Positions 1 to 6,474 of a DNA stretch of 64,000 nt are shown in pieces. The DNA is from a virus. The notes below the pieces were generated by a model. That model searched no databases, was not told where the DNA came from, and saw only the letters and a program-made list of their open reading frames with translations. A program made the position numbers and the translations under genes. The stretch lies in IMG/VR virus record IMGVR_UViG_3300025012_000046, positions 1-64,000 of that record; one strand, written 5' to 3'. Every line of letters begins with the position of its first letter. Within the stretch, counting starts at the first letter, position 1.

Positions 1-89
1 ACGACTTAGTACTGGCTGAAGTTGCATCTATGCTGACAGAACTTAGAGTTACTGTAAACGAACACGGCAACTTTATTGTGAGGGAGTGA
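1..89 (+). CDS. C-terminal end of a hypothetical protein (partial)
   Basis: The third forward frame is open from the window edge to a TGA at 87-89 and encodes 28 residues ending in GNFIVRE. The start lies outside the window. The next gene begins three bases later, which is the spacing typical of this gene array. No function can be assigned from so short a tail. Confidence 0.5.
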   Translation, partial: DLVLAEVASMLTELRVTVNEHGNFIVRE

Positions 90-91
90 AT

Positions 92-322
92 ATGTTACTG
101 GGATACAAACCGCTCAACAAAAATAAAAGATGGCCCTTCCCTACACTCCACATTTTCTTTGAAGGGTCAAGCCGTAGCTCATGTAGCAGAGTTTCTAAGG
201 ACGATCCTAAGCTAATCTTAGTAACACAAGATGAGGCAGCTGACCACTTAGATGTTTGCTGCGAACATTGCTTTTATGGCAGACAAAACTTAAAGGAAAC
301 CATTTATGGAAAAGGAGGTTAA
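92..322 (+). CDS. Hypothetical small protein, 76 aa
   Basis: The ATG at 92 follows a GAGGGAG Shine-Dalgarno sequence; a GTG two codons upstream is possible but too close to that site. The C-terminal half has a CCEHC cluster (Cys-Cys-x-x-Cys), but there is no clear second pair, so metal binding is uncertain. It is the first complete gene of the accessory array. I do not recognise the family. Confidence 0.6.
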   Translation: MLLGYKPLNKNKRWPFPTLHIFFEGSSRSSCSRVSKDDPKLILVTQDEAADHLDVCCEHCFYGRQNLKETIYGKGG

Positions 323-325
323 ACT

Positions 326-481
326 GTGAGATGGTCAAAATGCACAGCTTGTCACCACGAATGTTATAGAGAAACTTGTGACTGGTGCGGGGCAAAGACC
401 AAACCTATTGAAGAGGATAATTCTGAAGATAACATTAAGATAATTGTTGAGACTTTAAGGAGGTTGAATGATAGAAATTAG
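326..481 (+). CDS. Small zinc-ribbon protein, 51 aa
   Basis: Starts at GTG 326 after a strong GGAGG site. Cysteines at about positions 6, 9, 18 and 21 form a CxxC-x8-CxxC zinc ribbon near the N-terminus, followed by an acidic linker and a short basic helix. Small Cys4 ribbons often contact DNA, RNA or host polymerase in phages, but no specific target can be read here. It overlaps the next gene by 14 bases, so translation is probably coupled. Confidence 0.6.
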   Translation: MRWSKCTACHHECYRETCDWCGAKTKPIEEDNSEDNIKIIVETLRRLNDRN

Positions 482-647
482 ATCAGAGTACATTGGCTTG
501 TTAGGTAAACCAAGGCCGATAGTTCTAACAAAAGAAGAATATAAAACGCTGATAGACGCTACACGCTTTGCTTCTGGCCAACACCCACAGATGGAGTTTA
601 GGTGTAAAGTAGGAAAGATTATAAGTAAACTAATAAAATTACCATAG
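468..647 (+). CDS. Hypothetical protein, 59 aa
   Basis: ATG 468 is preceded by AAGGAGG lying inside the previous gene. The product is a small mixed-charge protein with no recognisable motif. Overlap with the preceding gene and an own ribosome binding site support it as real. Confidence 0.55.
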   Translation: MIEIRSEYIGLLGKPRPIVLTKEEYKTLIDATRFASGQHPQMEFRCKVGKIISKLIKLP

Positions 648-657
648 GAGAAAATAT

Positions 658-852
658 ATGCCAAATAACATACTCTCAAGGTTCAACTTCCTGTTCAACG
701 CTGTCAGAGACGGCAGGCTTGACGTTACTTACGTGGTTGATAGCTCTAAGTATTATTTAGTTGACTGGAGCTTTTTCAGATCAATGTCATTAGGAGAAAT
801 ATTGTTAGCTCTTGACAATAACTGTTTTATTTACGATGGGGAGGCAATATGA
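658..852 (+). CDS. Hypothetical protein, 64 aa
   Basis: Starts 10 bases after the previous stop with a GGAG site. It is a short globular-looking protein and I do not recognise its family. Its last four bases overlap the start of the next gene (ATGA), a translational coupling arrangement that recurs through the array. Confidence 0.55.
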   Translation: MPNNILSRFNFLFNAVRDGRLDVTYVVDSSKYYLVDWSFFRSMSLGEILLALDNNCFIYDGEAI

Positions 853-1034
853 GTCTTTACGACGACATAATGGACGTTAACTCGGCGCTAAAAAAGAAGC
901 CAATAGAATTACAAATGTTTAAAGAAATCATAGAGCGCCTGAACTATTACGAAGAAGAGGCTGAAGTGTGGAAGGTTAAAGCTGTTACGTTAGCCTCTGC
1001 TATAAAAATAGTTAAAGAACTAGAGGAGGATTAA
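849..1034 (+). CDS. Hypothetical helical protein, 61 aa
   Basis: The start overlaps the upstream stop (ATGA). The product is predicted mostly helical, with heptad-like spacing of Leu, Ile and Glu in residues 15-55 that suggests a short coiled coil. No family is recognised. Confidence 0.55.
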   Translation: MSLYDDIMDVNSALKKKPIELQMFKEIIERLNYYEEEAEVWKVKAVTLASAIKIVKELEED

Positions 1035-1036
1035 TT

Positions 1037-1276
1037 ATGCAAGTGTCGCTTCCAGGCGTAGGTGGAAGTTTAGGAGAATGTGTTATTTGTGGTAAATCGT
1101 TTCTTTACGAAATACTTAGTGGCAAAAAAGTAAGATATATTGACGTAAATGGTTCAGAATTACCCTGTCACCAAGGCTGTATCAAACATATTAAAAAAGC
1201 GCAACGTAGTAAAAAATGGGAAGATTTACCAGAAGGACCGCTTCGCAAAGAATTTGAAAAACAGGAGGCGATATGA
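1037..1276 (+). CDS. Cys-rich hypothetical protein, 79 aa
   Basis: Contains a CVICGK knuckle near residue 16 and a second Cys-His-x2-Cys group near residue 42, consistent with one bound zinc. A Gly-rich N-terminus and a basic C-terminal region (KKAQRSKK) follow. Its last four bases overlap the next start codon. Binding to nucleic acid or to another protein is possible but cannot be decided. Confidence 0.55.
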   Translation: MQVSLPGVGGSLGECVICGKSFLYEILSGKKVRYIDVNGSELPCHQGCIKHIKKAQRSKKWEDLPEGPLRKEFEKQEAI

Positions 1277-1497
1277 GAACAATCAACATTCACCTTGAAG
1301 AAATCAAGCCACACTTCCACCTAGCCTTTGATTACTTTTCTACATGGGCTTATCTGGCTTTTGACACGGTTAATATTTATGGTGGGAGCTTTGGTACTGA
1401 GCTTGAGGCAGTGTTTAGTAGCAGTAAAGATAAAAGCAAGTACACCATAGGCGCAGTTTGGGATGAAAAGGAAGGGAAATTTAGTTATCATAGCTAA
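1273..1497 (+). CDS. Hypothetical protein, 74 aa
   Basis: The start overlaps the upstream stop. The product is rich in aromatic residues and beta-prone segments with no known motif. The TAA stop lies four bases before the first copy of the palindromic repeat. Confidence 0.5.
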   Translation: MRTINIHLEEIKPHFHLAFDYFSTWAYLAFDTVNIYGGSFGTELEAVFSSSKDKSKYTIGAVWDEKEGKFSYHS

Positions 1498-1500
1498 AGT

Positions 1501-1516
1501 AGCTAAGTAATTAGCT
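1501..1516 (+). repeat. Intercistronic palindromic repeat, copy 1
   Basis: AGCTAAGTAATTAGCT is a perfect 6-bp dyad with a 4-base centre. It sits between a stop codon and a GGAAAGGAG ribosome binding site. Similar copies at 4525, 4863, 5982, 7126, 9263, 11106 and 57882 have the same placement. Confidence 0.75.
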
Positions 1517-1530
1517 GGAAAGGAGATAAC

Positions 1531-1814
1531 ATGAACCCATACGCTGTTAAATCAGAACAAGGCAGGCTTATGTAATAGACCCTAGACGTGTCCCACTCAA
1601 GCTTGAAAGAGATTGGGAGGCTACAACAGACAATATCCTGATAGGCAATGTAACGGGACGTGTGATGAAAAGGCAAGTAAACAGAGTACAGGTTTACGGC
1701 GGAAAATCCATACGAACTACACAACTAGCTATCAACTACTGCCCAATAAATAGCCAGTGGCCTGTTATGTACGAGGTAAGAGAAGACTGGAACGCACCGC
1801 TTTGGGAAGAGTGA
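1531..1814 (+). pseudogene. Frameshifted small gene (about 94 codons)
   Basis: ATG 1531 has a very good AAGGAG site but its frame closes after 14 codons at TAA. A different frame then stays open from about 1550 to TGA 1812-1814, reading through residues such as VIDPRRVPLK and ending DWNAPLWEE. The two halves look like one protein joined by a one-base deletion around 1555-1570. This may be true decay, a sequencing indel or an unrecognised -1 shift; no standard slippery heptamer is present. Function unknown. Confidence 0.6.
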
Positions 1815-1827
1815 AAGGAGAAATCAA

Positions 1828-2268
1828 ATGACAGTCGCTAAGTTAATAGAAATGTTACAAAAAGAAGACCCGCAAGCCAAGCTTTATGTCTGGGACTCAG
1901 AGTTGGATATTGTTAGTTATGTTGACGGTGTTGTGGAAGACAGCTTTGGGTTTGTATCGAAACTATCTCTAGGGAAGAATAGGAGAACAAAAATGCCAAG
2001 ACTAGCTATACTCCTTACAAGAGAAGACCTTACAAACCTACAGTACCCAATTGTGGTTGAAATGTGGGACAAAGTAAAAGGAAGCTACTCTAAACGCAGG
2101 AAATACTTAGCAGAATTCACTGAGTATGAGCGTAAGAAGGTAAAAGAGCTTTACTTGCTGTTCTACAGGTGGTATTTAGTAAAAGGCACACCTGATGAAT
2201 ACATGGTAAGAAACTGGGGATCGTACCTATTCATGGAACGAGTTGTTCACTTTTTCGCTACTGTATAG
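1828..2268 (+). CDS. Conserved-type phage hypothetical protein, 146 aa
   Basis: Strong AAAGGAG site. The first 25 residues (TVAKLIEMLQKEDPQAKLYV) resemble a widespread N-terminal segment of small phage proteins that begin with a helix and the pattern P-x-A-x-(L/V)-Y-V. The C-terminal half is rich in Arg, Tyr and Trp and predicted helical. No enzymatic motif is visible. Confidence 0.6.
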   Translation: MTVAKLIEMLQKEDPQAKLYVWDSELDIVSYVDGVVEDSFGFVSKLSLGKNRRTKMPRLAILLTREDLTNLQYPIVVEMWDKVKGSYSKRRKYLAEFTEYERKKVKELYLLFYRWYLVKGTPDEYMVRNWGSYLFMERVVHFFATV

Positions 2269-2277
2269 GAGGACACA

Positions 2278-2466
2278 ATGTTAGAACAATTTGAAAACAT
2301 ATTTCAAGACGTTATGCGTAAAGTGGAGTATAGGCCACACAATACAGAAGGGCAACCAGACGGTAACTGGAATTACATTCACCAGGAGCATGTGGCCAAC
2401 GCTTTTATTAAGGTCAGGCGGCTTATATTAGAGGGGGCAAGCAATGCAAATAAATCTAACACATGA
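2278..2466 (+). CDS. Hypothetical protein, 62 aa
   Basis: GGAGG lies just upstream of ATG 2278. The region from N15 to Q37 is polar and includes NTEGQPDGNWNY; the family is not recognised. Its end overlaps the next gene by 23 bases. Confidence 0.55.
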   Translation: MLEQFENIFQDVMRKVEYRPHNTEGQPDGNWNYIHQEHVANAFIKVRRLILEGASNANKSNT

Positions 2467-2788
2467 CACTAAAAAGGACGGTATATTGTCCAGTATAATT
2501 CTAATCGGCATGTCAGAGGCTCTAGTAGAATTAGTCAAAACAAAAAGAACGCCTGACGGGTTGGTATGTGACGTTAAATTACTGGTAGAGGGTGACGAGG
2601 TTGATTTGCAACCTTTCCTTGACCACTGGCAAAGCCAAGTTAAACGGCTGATAACAAAACAGGCCAGAGAACTGGCGTATGAACAGTTTTACGGGAAGTT
2701 TAACGACGTAATAGATATGCTTGAAGACTTACAAGGCCGAGTAAGTAAAGAGGTAGATAAAAGGCTTGAAGATTGGGAAAGGAGATAA
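2444..2788 (+). CDS. Hypothetical protein, 114 aa
   Basis: ATG 2444 is preceded by a GAGGGGG site within the upstream gene. The N-terminal half is beta-prone; the C-terminal 60 residues form a charged helix with heptad spacing (DMLEDLQGRVSKEVDKRLED). No family is recognised. Confidence 0.55.
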   Translation: MQINLTHDTKKDGILSSIILIGMSEALVELVKTKRTPDGLVCDVKLLVEGDEVDLQPFLDHWQSQVKRLITKQARELAYEQFYGKFNDVIDMLEDLQGRVSKEVDKRLEDWERR

Positions 2789-2789
2789 C

Positions 2790-3176
2790 ATGACACCAAC
2801 ATGTCCAGCCTGCAAGCGATATATAGGCCTTCACAATAAGCAAGGAGAGCTAGTCGGCACAGAACTACACTACGTTAGGAAGGAGGATCAAGCTAAGCAC
2901 TTAGCTGATTTAATGTGGAGGATTGAAACTGGGTATAGCTGCAATAAAACTAGGAGGGGAAATATGAAAGTTAAAGTCAAAACAGCAGAAGAGGCGTTTA
3001 AACCATTCACAGTTGAGATTACTTTTGAAACAGAAAAAGACCTTAGCGAATACATTAAGATGCACAACTCTTACCACGATAACGCACACTACGATTGTAT
3101 ATACCATGACGATAAGCTGAAATTTTCTAACAACATACTAGCCCAAGCCATAAAATTCAGAAAGGACGCTAACTAA
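2790..3176 (+). CDS. Zinc-knuckle protein fused to an FTPF-family domain, 128 aa
   Basis: ATG 2790 has an AAAGGAG site. Residues 1-57 begin with TCPACKRYIG (one CxxC) and include the AKHLA segment encoded by a palindromic repeat copy. From residue 59 the protein matches the next gene and the gene at 3931 (pattern V-K-x-x-E-x-x-F-x-PF-x-V-x-(L/I)-x-F/I-E-T). An internal ATG at 2964 has its own AGGAGGGG site, so the second domain is probably also made alone. It looks like two neighbouring genes merged in frame. Confidence 0.55.
   Translation: MTPTCPACKRYIGLHNKQGELVGTELHYVRKEDQAKHLADLMWRIETGYSCNKTRRGNMKVKVKTAEEAFKPFTVEITFETEKDLSEYIKMHNSYHDNAHYDCIYHDDKLKFSNNILAQAIKFRKDAN
2891..2906 (+). repeat. 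Palindromic repeat copy inside a coding region
   Basis: AGCTAAGCACTTAGCT is a 7-bp dyad with a 2-base centre. Here it is read in frame as AKHLA within the gene at 2790, and an identical sequence lies at 7618. Confidence 0.6.
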
Positions 3177-3400
3177 TGGAAATCACAGTAAGGAAAATCG
3201 AAGAGAAAACTTTTACTCCGTTTGAGGTTGTGCTTAGGTTCACCACGCAGGAAGAGGTAAAAGATTTTTTAAGGGATCATGACGATCAAGTAACAAACCA
3301 TAATGATTTACTACTTAGTAGCAACATAGAAGAGTATTCTGAACTAGATGCACCACACAACCAAATAGCACAAGCTGTCAAATTCGGAGGCAACTCATGA
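3176..3400 (+). CDS. FTPF-family hypothetical protein, 74 aa
   Basis: Starts on the last base of the preceding stop. It is a paralogue of the C-terminal domain at 2964-3176 and of the gene at 3931: a basic N-terminal strand, the FTPFEVVL block, an acidic helix, and a C-terminal N-x-I-A-Q-A-x-K-F motif shared with the upstream copy. The tandem paralogues indicate local duplication. Function unknown. Confidence 0.6.
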   Translation: MEITVRKIEEKTFTPFEVVLRFTTQEEVKDFLRDHDDQVTNHNDLLLSSNIEEYSELDAPHNQIAQAVKFGGNS

Positions 3401-3579
3401 AAAAATTTAAAGTACCATGCACATGGATGATGGGCGCTGATATTATTGTAGATGCTGAAGACGTTGACGAAGCCTGTAGTAAAGCAGAAGAGGCTCCGCT
3501 TCCAGACGATGCCTACTACATTGACGGCAGTTTTGATGTATACATTGACGAAATAGAGGAGGTAGATGATGCCAGTTGA
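3397..3579 (+). CDS. Hypothetical acidic protein, 60 aa
   Basis: ATG 3397 overlaps the previous stop by four bases and follows GGAGG. The product resembles small acidic phage proteins of the type strand-ADDVDEA-helix-strand (ADIIVDAEDVDEACSKAEE), a common but uncharacterised fold. It is probably cytoplasmic. Confidence 0.55.
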   Translation: MKKFKVPCTWMMGADIIVDAEDVDEACSKAEEAPLPDDAYYIDGSFDVYIDEIEEVDDAS

Positions 3580-3928
3580 AAAAACATACTTAGAAAAAAT
3601 ATGGGACGCTAAAGATGCTATACACACCACCATCTTCAAGATCAGACAGATAGCGCCACATTTTCAAAAAACAGAAATGCCACAAATGGAGTCTGAGCTT
3701 AACTATTGGGCTGATACCTTAAGCTCTGCCTTGACCGAGATAACTGAGGGAGTGGTGGAGCTGGAGAACAATCGGGCTGCGCTGGAGGTTAAGCCTAAAA
3801 AGGTTAATAAAAAGAAACCCGAAAAGGAAATGGAGGATAGGCTTAAGGTAGAAATTAAGGCTGAACTTAGGGCTATCAGCAATTTGTTGTCGAAATCAAT
3901 TCAGAAATTGGAAAACAAAGGAGAATAA
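3566..3928 (+). CDS. Hypothetical coiled-coil protein, 120 aa
   Basis: Overlaps the preceding gene by 14 bases with GAGG just upstream. It is predicted nearly all helical, with a Lys/Glu-rich linker (PKKVNKKKPEKE) at about residues 75-90. A coiled coil is likely. No enzymatic signature. Confidence 0.55.
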   Translation: MMPVEKTYLEKIWDAKDAIHTTIFKIRQIAPHFQKTEMPQMESELNYWADTLSSALTEITEGVVELENNRAALEVKPKKVNKKKPEKEMEDRLKVEIKAELRAISNLLSKSIQKLENKGE

Positions 3929-3930
3929 AA

Positions 3931-4182
3931 ATGAAAGTCAAAAAGGAATCTGTAGAGGAATTTACACCGTTTAATTTGGTTCTCACCATAGAGACAAAGG
4001 CAGAGGCATCTGCTCTGTATAACATTTTCAACTACACATTTAATACCGATCTTTTGCCTTCTACGTGGTACAACGAAATACAAGAGGCGATAGGCTCTGA
4101 AAACCAATACACGGATCGTGAGAACAGAATTATAGCTGGAACAACAGCTTACAGCGATTTTTACAAGCCTAAAGTGGAATGA
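3931..4182 (+). CDS. FTPF-family hypothetical protein, 83 aa
   Basis: Third member of the local paralogue set: a basic start, then EFTPFNLVLTIETK, then a helix. It is the last gene before the non-coding RNA region, and its TGA stop lies ten bases upstream of the TTGACA box of that promoter. Confidence 0.6.
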   Translation: MKVKKESVEEFTPFNLVLTIETKAEASALYNIFNYTFNTDLLPSTWYNEIQEAIGSENQYTDRENRIIAGTTAYSDFYKPKVE

Positions 4183-4192
4183 AAGAATTGTC

Positions 4193-4221
4193 TTGACATT
4201 TTCTACGGAATATGATATAAT
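4193..4221 (+). promoter_or_regulatory. Sigma-70 consensus promoter of the ncRNA
   Basis: TTGACA at 4193-4198 and TATAAT at 4216-4221 with exactly 17 bases between. Transcription would start near 4228. Unlike the other consensus promoters of the window it lacks the GCGCCAT initial sequence and the GAGGTCT site, and no start codon with a Shine-Dalgarno sequence follows for more than 300 bases. Confidence 0.85.
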
Positions 4222-4227
4222 CAAATC

Positions 4228-4447
4228 TCTTTTCAGGATTAACTGAAAATTACTTGAGGTTCTACCTCATATTAACTCTTAAGGGTTAGCTTTAAGGGAA
4301 GAACTTTACCTCTCTTATCTCCTCTGCTTCATTTCCGAACCTATGCTTCCTTCAACTCCTACCTATCTCACATTTTGTGCGACCGAAGGAGCATAGGTTT
4401 TGCAAAAGGCGACAGCCATATCCCCCGAATAAACGGGCATGGCTTTT
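4228..4447 (+). ncRNA. Structured non-coding RNA candidate, about 220 nt
   Basis: The stretch 4183-4559 has no credible gene. From the predicted start to the terminator it can fold into several hairpins: a 5-bp TGAGG/CCTCA hairpin near 4255, a TAAC/GTTA hairpin near 4275, a 13-bp stem with one bulge pairing 4340-4353 with 4385-4397, and the terminator hairpin. The 30-base loop of the long stem is pyrimidine-rich. I cannot match it to a known family (6S, tmRNA, group I intron); a phage regulatory or decoy RNA is an inference. Confidence 0.6.
4414..4447 (+). terminator. Intrinsic terminator of the ncRNA
   Basis: AGCCAT (4414-4419) pairs with ATGGCT (4439-4444), and CCCG (4424-4427) with CGGG (4434-4437), followed by TTTT. 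The T-tract is short, so termination may be partial, letting some transcription run into the downstream genes. Confidence 0.6.
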
Positions 4448-4524
4448 CGCTACACCTTTCAATTTCATGTCTCACTTGAGGTCATATCTTAAATCTTGTA
4501 GCATGGTTTTAACGTAGTGGCGGT

Positions 4525-4540
4525 AGCTAATTACTTAACT
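4525..4540 (+). repeat. Intercistronic palindromic repeat, copy 2
   Basis: AGCTAATTACTTAACT, one mismatch from a perfect 6-bp dyad. It lies immediately upstream of the GAAGGAGG site of the gene at 4560. Confidence 0.65.
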
Positions 4541-4559
4541 GAAGAAGGAGGCACAGCAT

Positions 4560-4721
4560 ATGAAAGATTTTGCTGTAGATATGCTTATACAAAGCCTAGA
4601 CAAGCTGGATACTTTGGCAGATAAACTTCGAATGATCTACATGTGGATTAAGCAGGGAACGGTAAATAAACGCAGGTTCATCCTGTTGGTAACTCATATT
4701 ACGAAAGGAACTACACCATGA
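4560..4721 (+). CDS. Hypothetical protein, 53 aa
   Basis: Good GGAGG site after a palindromic repeat. Predicted helical, with a basic patch (KQGTVNKRRF). Its stop overlaps the next start (ATGA). Family not recognised. Confidence 0.55.
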   Translation: MKDFAVDMLIQSLDKLDTLADKLRMIYMWIKQGTVNKRRFILLVTHITKGTTP

Positions 4722-4864
4722 ACGACAAAGAATGTGAACTGTGGATCATGAACGACGAAGGGCTTTACAACTGGTGGAAATCTTCTAGGCAAGGTATTAG
4801 AGTGTTTATCAAGGAGAACCGGGCAGAGATAACCCAGTGTATTAATAGAGCGCTTGGCAAATAG
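4718..4864 (+). CDS. Hypothetical protein, 48 aa
   Basis: Starts on the upstream stop with GAAAGGA nearby. The product has a Trp-rich centre (YNWWKSSRQG). Its TAG stop forms the first bases of the next palindromic repeat copy. Confidence 0.5.
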   Translation: MNDKECELWIMNDEGLYNWWKSSRQGIRVFIKENRAEITQCINRALGK

Positions 4865-4878
4865 CTAATTACTTAGCT
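4863..4878 (+). repeat. Intercistronic palindromic repeat, copy 3
   Basis: AGCTAATTACTTAGCT is a perfect 6-bp dyad that overlaps the stop codon of the gene at 4718 and is followed by GAGAAAGGA. Confidence 0.75.
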
Positions 4879-4895
4879 GAGAAAGGAAAACAAAA

Positions 4896-5034
4896 ATGAC
4901 TAACGTATGGCGGAATCTCCGATTTTCGTAGGCATGAAGTTGTGACCAGAGAACGCATCTGTTCTGACTCAGAATACACACAAGCAAAAGAGAATATGAT
5001 AGTAAAAGGCTACCTTGACAAGAGGGTGCGATAA
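4896..5034 (+). pseudogene. Frameshifted small gene (about 45 codons)
   Basis: ATG 4896 has a ribosome binding site but the frame closes after 11 codons. From about 4904 the +1 frame is open to TAA 5032-5034 and reads YGGISDFRRHEVVTRERI and so on, which looks like real protein. A one-base insertion near 4903-4906 explains both. The 68 bases that follow contain no gene. Confidence 0.5.
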
Positions 5035-5102
5035 CGCCTAGGGGAAGAAATGCGGCAGGTAATTTAGGGCTGAATTCACTTAAATAGAGATGGAGGGTTA
5101 AC

Positions 5103-5351
5103 ATGAGCATTTCAGTAATCTACCACGTATCTGTTAAGATGCCGGATGATACACCGTATAAATCTGCAAAATACGAACAGGCTGTTGGAGAGATAGTAAA
5201 AGATGCGCTATCATCTGGACAAAACAGCTACTCAGAAATAGAAGAGTGGGCTGAGTTTCATTCTAGGCGTGAGGCTGAAGTGTGTGAGTACCAGCTTAAG
5301 AAACTGGCTGAAGCGATAGAAAGGGGTGAATTCGATGAGCATGATTACTGA
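5103..5351 (+). CDS. Hypothetical protein, 82 aa
   Basis: GGAGGG lies upstream of ATG 5103. A beta strand at the N-terminus is followed by long charged helices ending in EFDEHDY. No known family. Confidence 0.55.
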   Translation: MSISVIYHVSVKMPDDTPYKSAKYEQAVGEIVKDALSSGQNSYSEIEEWAEFHSRREAEVCEYQLKKLAEAIERGEFDEHDY

Positions 5352-5547
5352 TCCTAATTTGATCCAACTGTTCCGTTACAAAACCTTGCTGAAAGGCCTC
5401 AGCCTGGAGATGAAAGGACTCCAACTGAGCCGTGGGCGGTCATGCTACGCTATTATCAAGAGTGAATTTGGCCTGAAAGGTAATAAAGAGAACGTGTATA
5501 AACAGTTTGAGCAATTTATACAGGAGATAGAGAATGGCACACGATGA
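5335..5547 (+). CDS. Hypothetical protein, 70 aa
   Basis: ATG 5335 is preferred to GTG 5326 because an AAAGGGG site lies about eight bases upstream. A basic, helical protein with the segment MKGLQLSRGRSCYAIIK; weak resemblance to small phage proteins of unknown role. It overlaps both neighbours. Confidence 0.5.
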   Translation: MSMITDPNLIQLFRYKTLLKGLSLEMKGLQLSRGRSCYAIIKSEFGLKGNKENVYKQFEQFIQEIENGTR

Positions 5548-5740
5548 CAAATTTGGCTATCACGAAGTTTTACACACGGCGCACGTCCTAATGGATACTT
5601 GGGAGAGGCATATAGCTGGACATGGGTTAATGGAAAGTGAGCCTGAATTAAAAGCACAAGCAGAATTTATAGGCAGTATGATGGCTGACTTTTACCAATT
5701 GGTTTGTAGTGCCTCTGACTCTATGTTCGGGGAGGACTAA
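5534..5740 (+). CDS. Hypothetical helical protein, 68 aa
   Basis: GGAG precedes ATG 5534. The product is His-rich and predicted helical (HEVLHTAHVLMDTWERHIAG). The several histidines could bind metal, but no known site pattern is present. Confidence 0.55.
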   Translation: MAHDDKFGYHEVLHTAHVLMDTWERHIAGHGLMESEPELKAQAEFIGSMMADFYQLVCSASDSMFGED

Positions 5741-5741
5741 A

Positions 5742-5816
5742 ATGAGGTTTGAGCATCTACTATTGGCCTTCGGTGTGTTTGTGGTGCTGTATTGTGTTTA
5801 TAGGTGGAATAAATAG
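5742..5816 (+). CDS. Single-span membrane micropeptide, 24 aa
   Basis: ATG 5742 follows a GGAGG site. Residues 5-19 (HLLLAFGVFVVLYCVY) form one transmembrane segment with a basic C-terminal end. Such tiny phage membrane peptides are often overlooked; roles can include superinfection exclusion or lysis control, but none can be assigned. Confidence 0.5.
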   Translation: MRFEHLLLAFGVFVVLYCVYRWNK

Positions 5817-5824
5817 GAGTGCAT

Positions 5825-5983
5825 ATGGACGAAGAACGTATGATTTACTGTGCAGGCTTAGATTATAAACAGCACTTATGTTTACCTGAGAGCGATTTAA
5901 CTAAGTGTGGTGTAGTGGTAAGGCGTAAGAAATTATTAAAAGAAGATAACTTATTGTTTAGTTGTTACGAGTGTACATACTAA
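5825..5983 (+). CDS. Cys-rich hypothetical protein, 52 aa
   Basis: AGGAG precedes ATG 5825. Cysteines at 9, 19, 28, 47 and 50 include a C-terminal CYEC pair; zinc or disulfide use is possible. The TAA stop overlaps the next palindromic repeat. Confidence 0.5.
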   Translation: MDEERMIYCAGLDYKQHLCLPESDLTKCGVVVRRKKLLKEDNLLFSCYECTY

Positions 5984-5997
5984 CTAAGCGCTTAGCT
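5982..5997 (+). repeat. Intercistronic palindromic repeat, copy 4
   Basis: AACTAAGCGCTTAGCT contains the perfect 12-base palindrome CTAAGCGCTTAG. It overlaps the stop of the gene at 5825 and precedes a GGGGAGGAG site. Confidence 0.7.
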
Positions 5998-6011
5998 GGG
6001 GAGGAGAACGT

Positions 6012-6149
6012 ATGAACGGAAAAATAATCTTTGAAGACATGGAAACGTTGGTTGAATTCCTTAAGCTATTTGAAGGTAGCACCTGTGTATTTGAGGTTAA
6101 AGCTACTACATACGGACAGTGGGTTTTGCAGTTTACTGGAGGTTTATAG
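6012..6149 (+). CDS. Hypothetical protein, 45 aa
   Basis: Strong GGAGGAG site. Predicted beta-alpha-beta small domain (KIIFEDMETLVEFLKLF). Its TAG is directly followed by the next ATG. Confidence 0.55.
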   Translation: MNGKIIFEDMETLVEFLKLFEGSTCVFEVKATTYGQWVLQFTGGL

Positions 6150-6308
6150 ATGTACACTTTTGAAATGAAGCACGAAGTAACTGTGAAGGTGACTGTAACC
6201 TCACAAGACGGTATTAGCTGGAAGCTGAATGAGGAGGGGCGGAGGCAGTTTCAGGATCAAATTAGAGTGCAAATAAGAGAGATGTATAAGAAAGGAGCTA
6301 AGAAATGA
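6150..6308 (+). CDS. Hypothetical protein, 52 aa
   Basis: Starts directly after the upstream stop, with GGAGG inside that gene. N-terminal beta strands (EVTVKVTVTSQDG) and a basic C-terminal helix. The family is not recognised. Confidence 0.5.
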   Translation: MYTFEMKHEVTVKVTVTSQDGISWKLNEEGRRQFQDQIRVQIREMYKKGAKK

Positions 6309-6457
6309 CAAGGCACGAAAAGATAGAAGCTATATTGGGTACTATCTCCGATTGGGACTTAGAAACTTTAGTAGAATACGTAGTAGAAAATGAGCGTAGG
6401 GCTTTGTTAGAAATGTCCGACGAAGAGTTAGAGGCAATATACACTTCAGCTGTGTAA
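6305..6457 (+). CDS. Hypothetical acidic protein, 50 aa
   Basis: ATG 6305 overlaps the previous stop and has GAAAGGAG upstream. Short, acidic and helical (DEELEAIYTS near the C-terminus). Function unknown. Confidence 0.5.
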   Translation: MTRHEKIEAILGTISDWDLETLVEYVVENERRALLEMSDEELEAIYTSAV

Positions 6458-6474
6458 CTTATTGGAGGTATAAA

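Noticed and set aside
5033-5102. Possible micro-gene after the frameshifted gene at 4896
   Set aside because: Only five codons follow the one ATG with a fair site; nothing supports translation.
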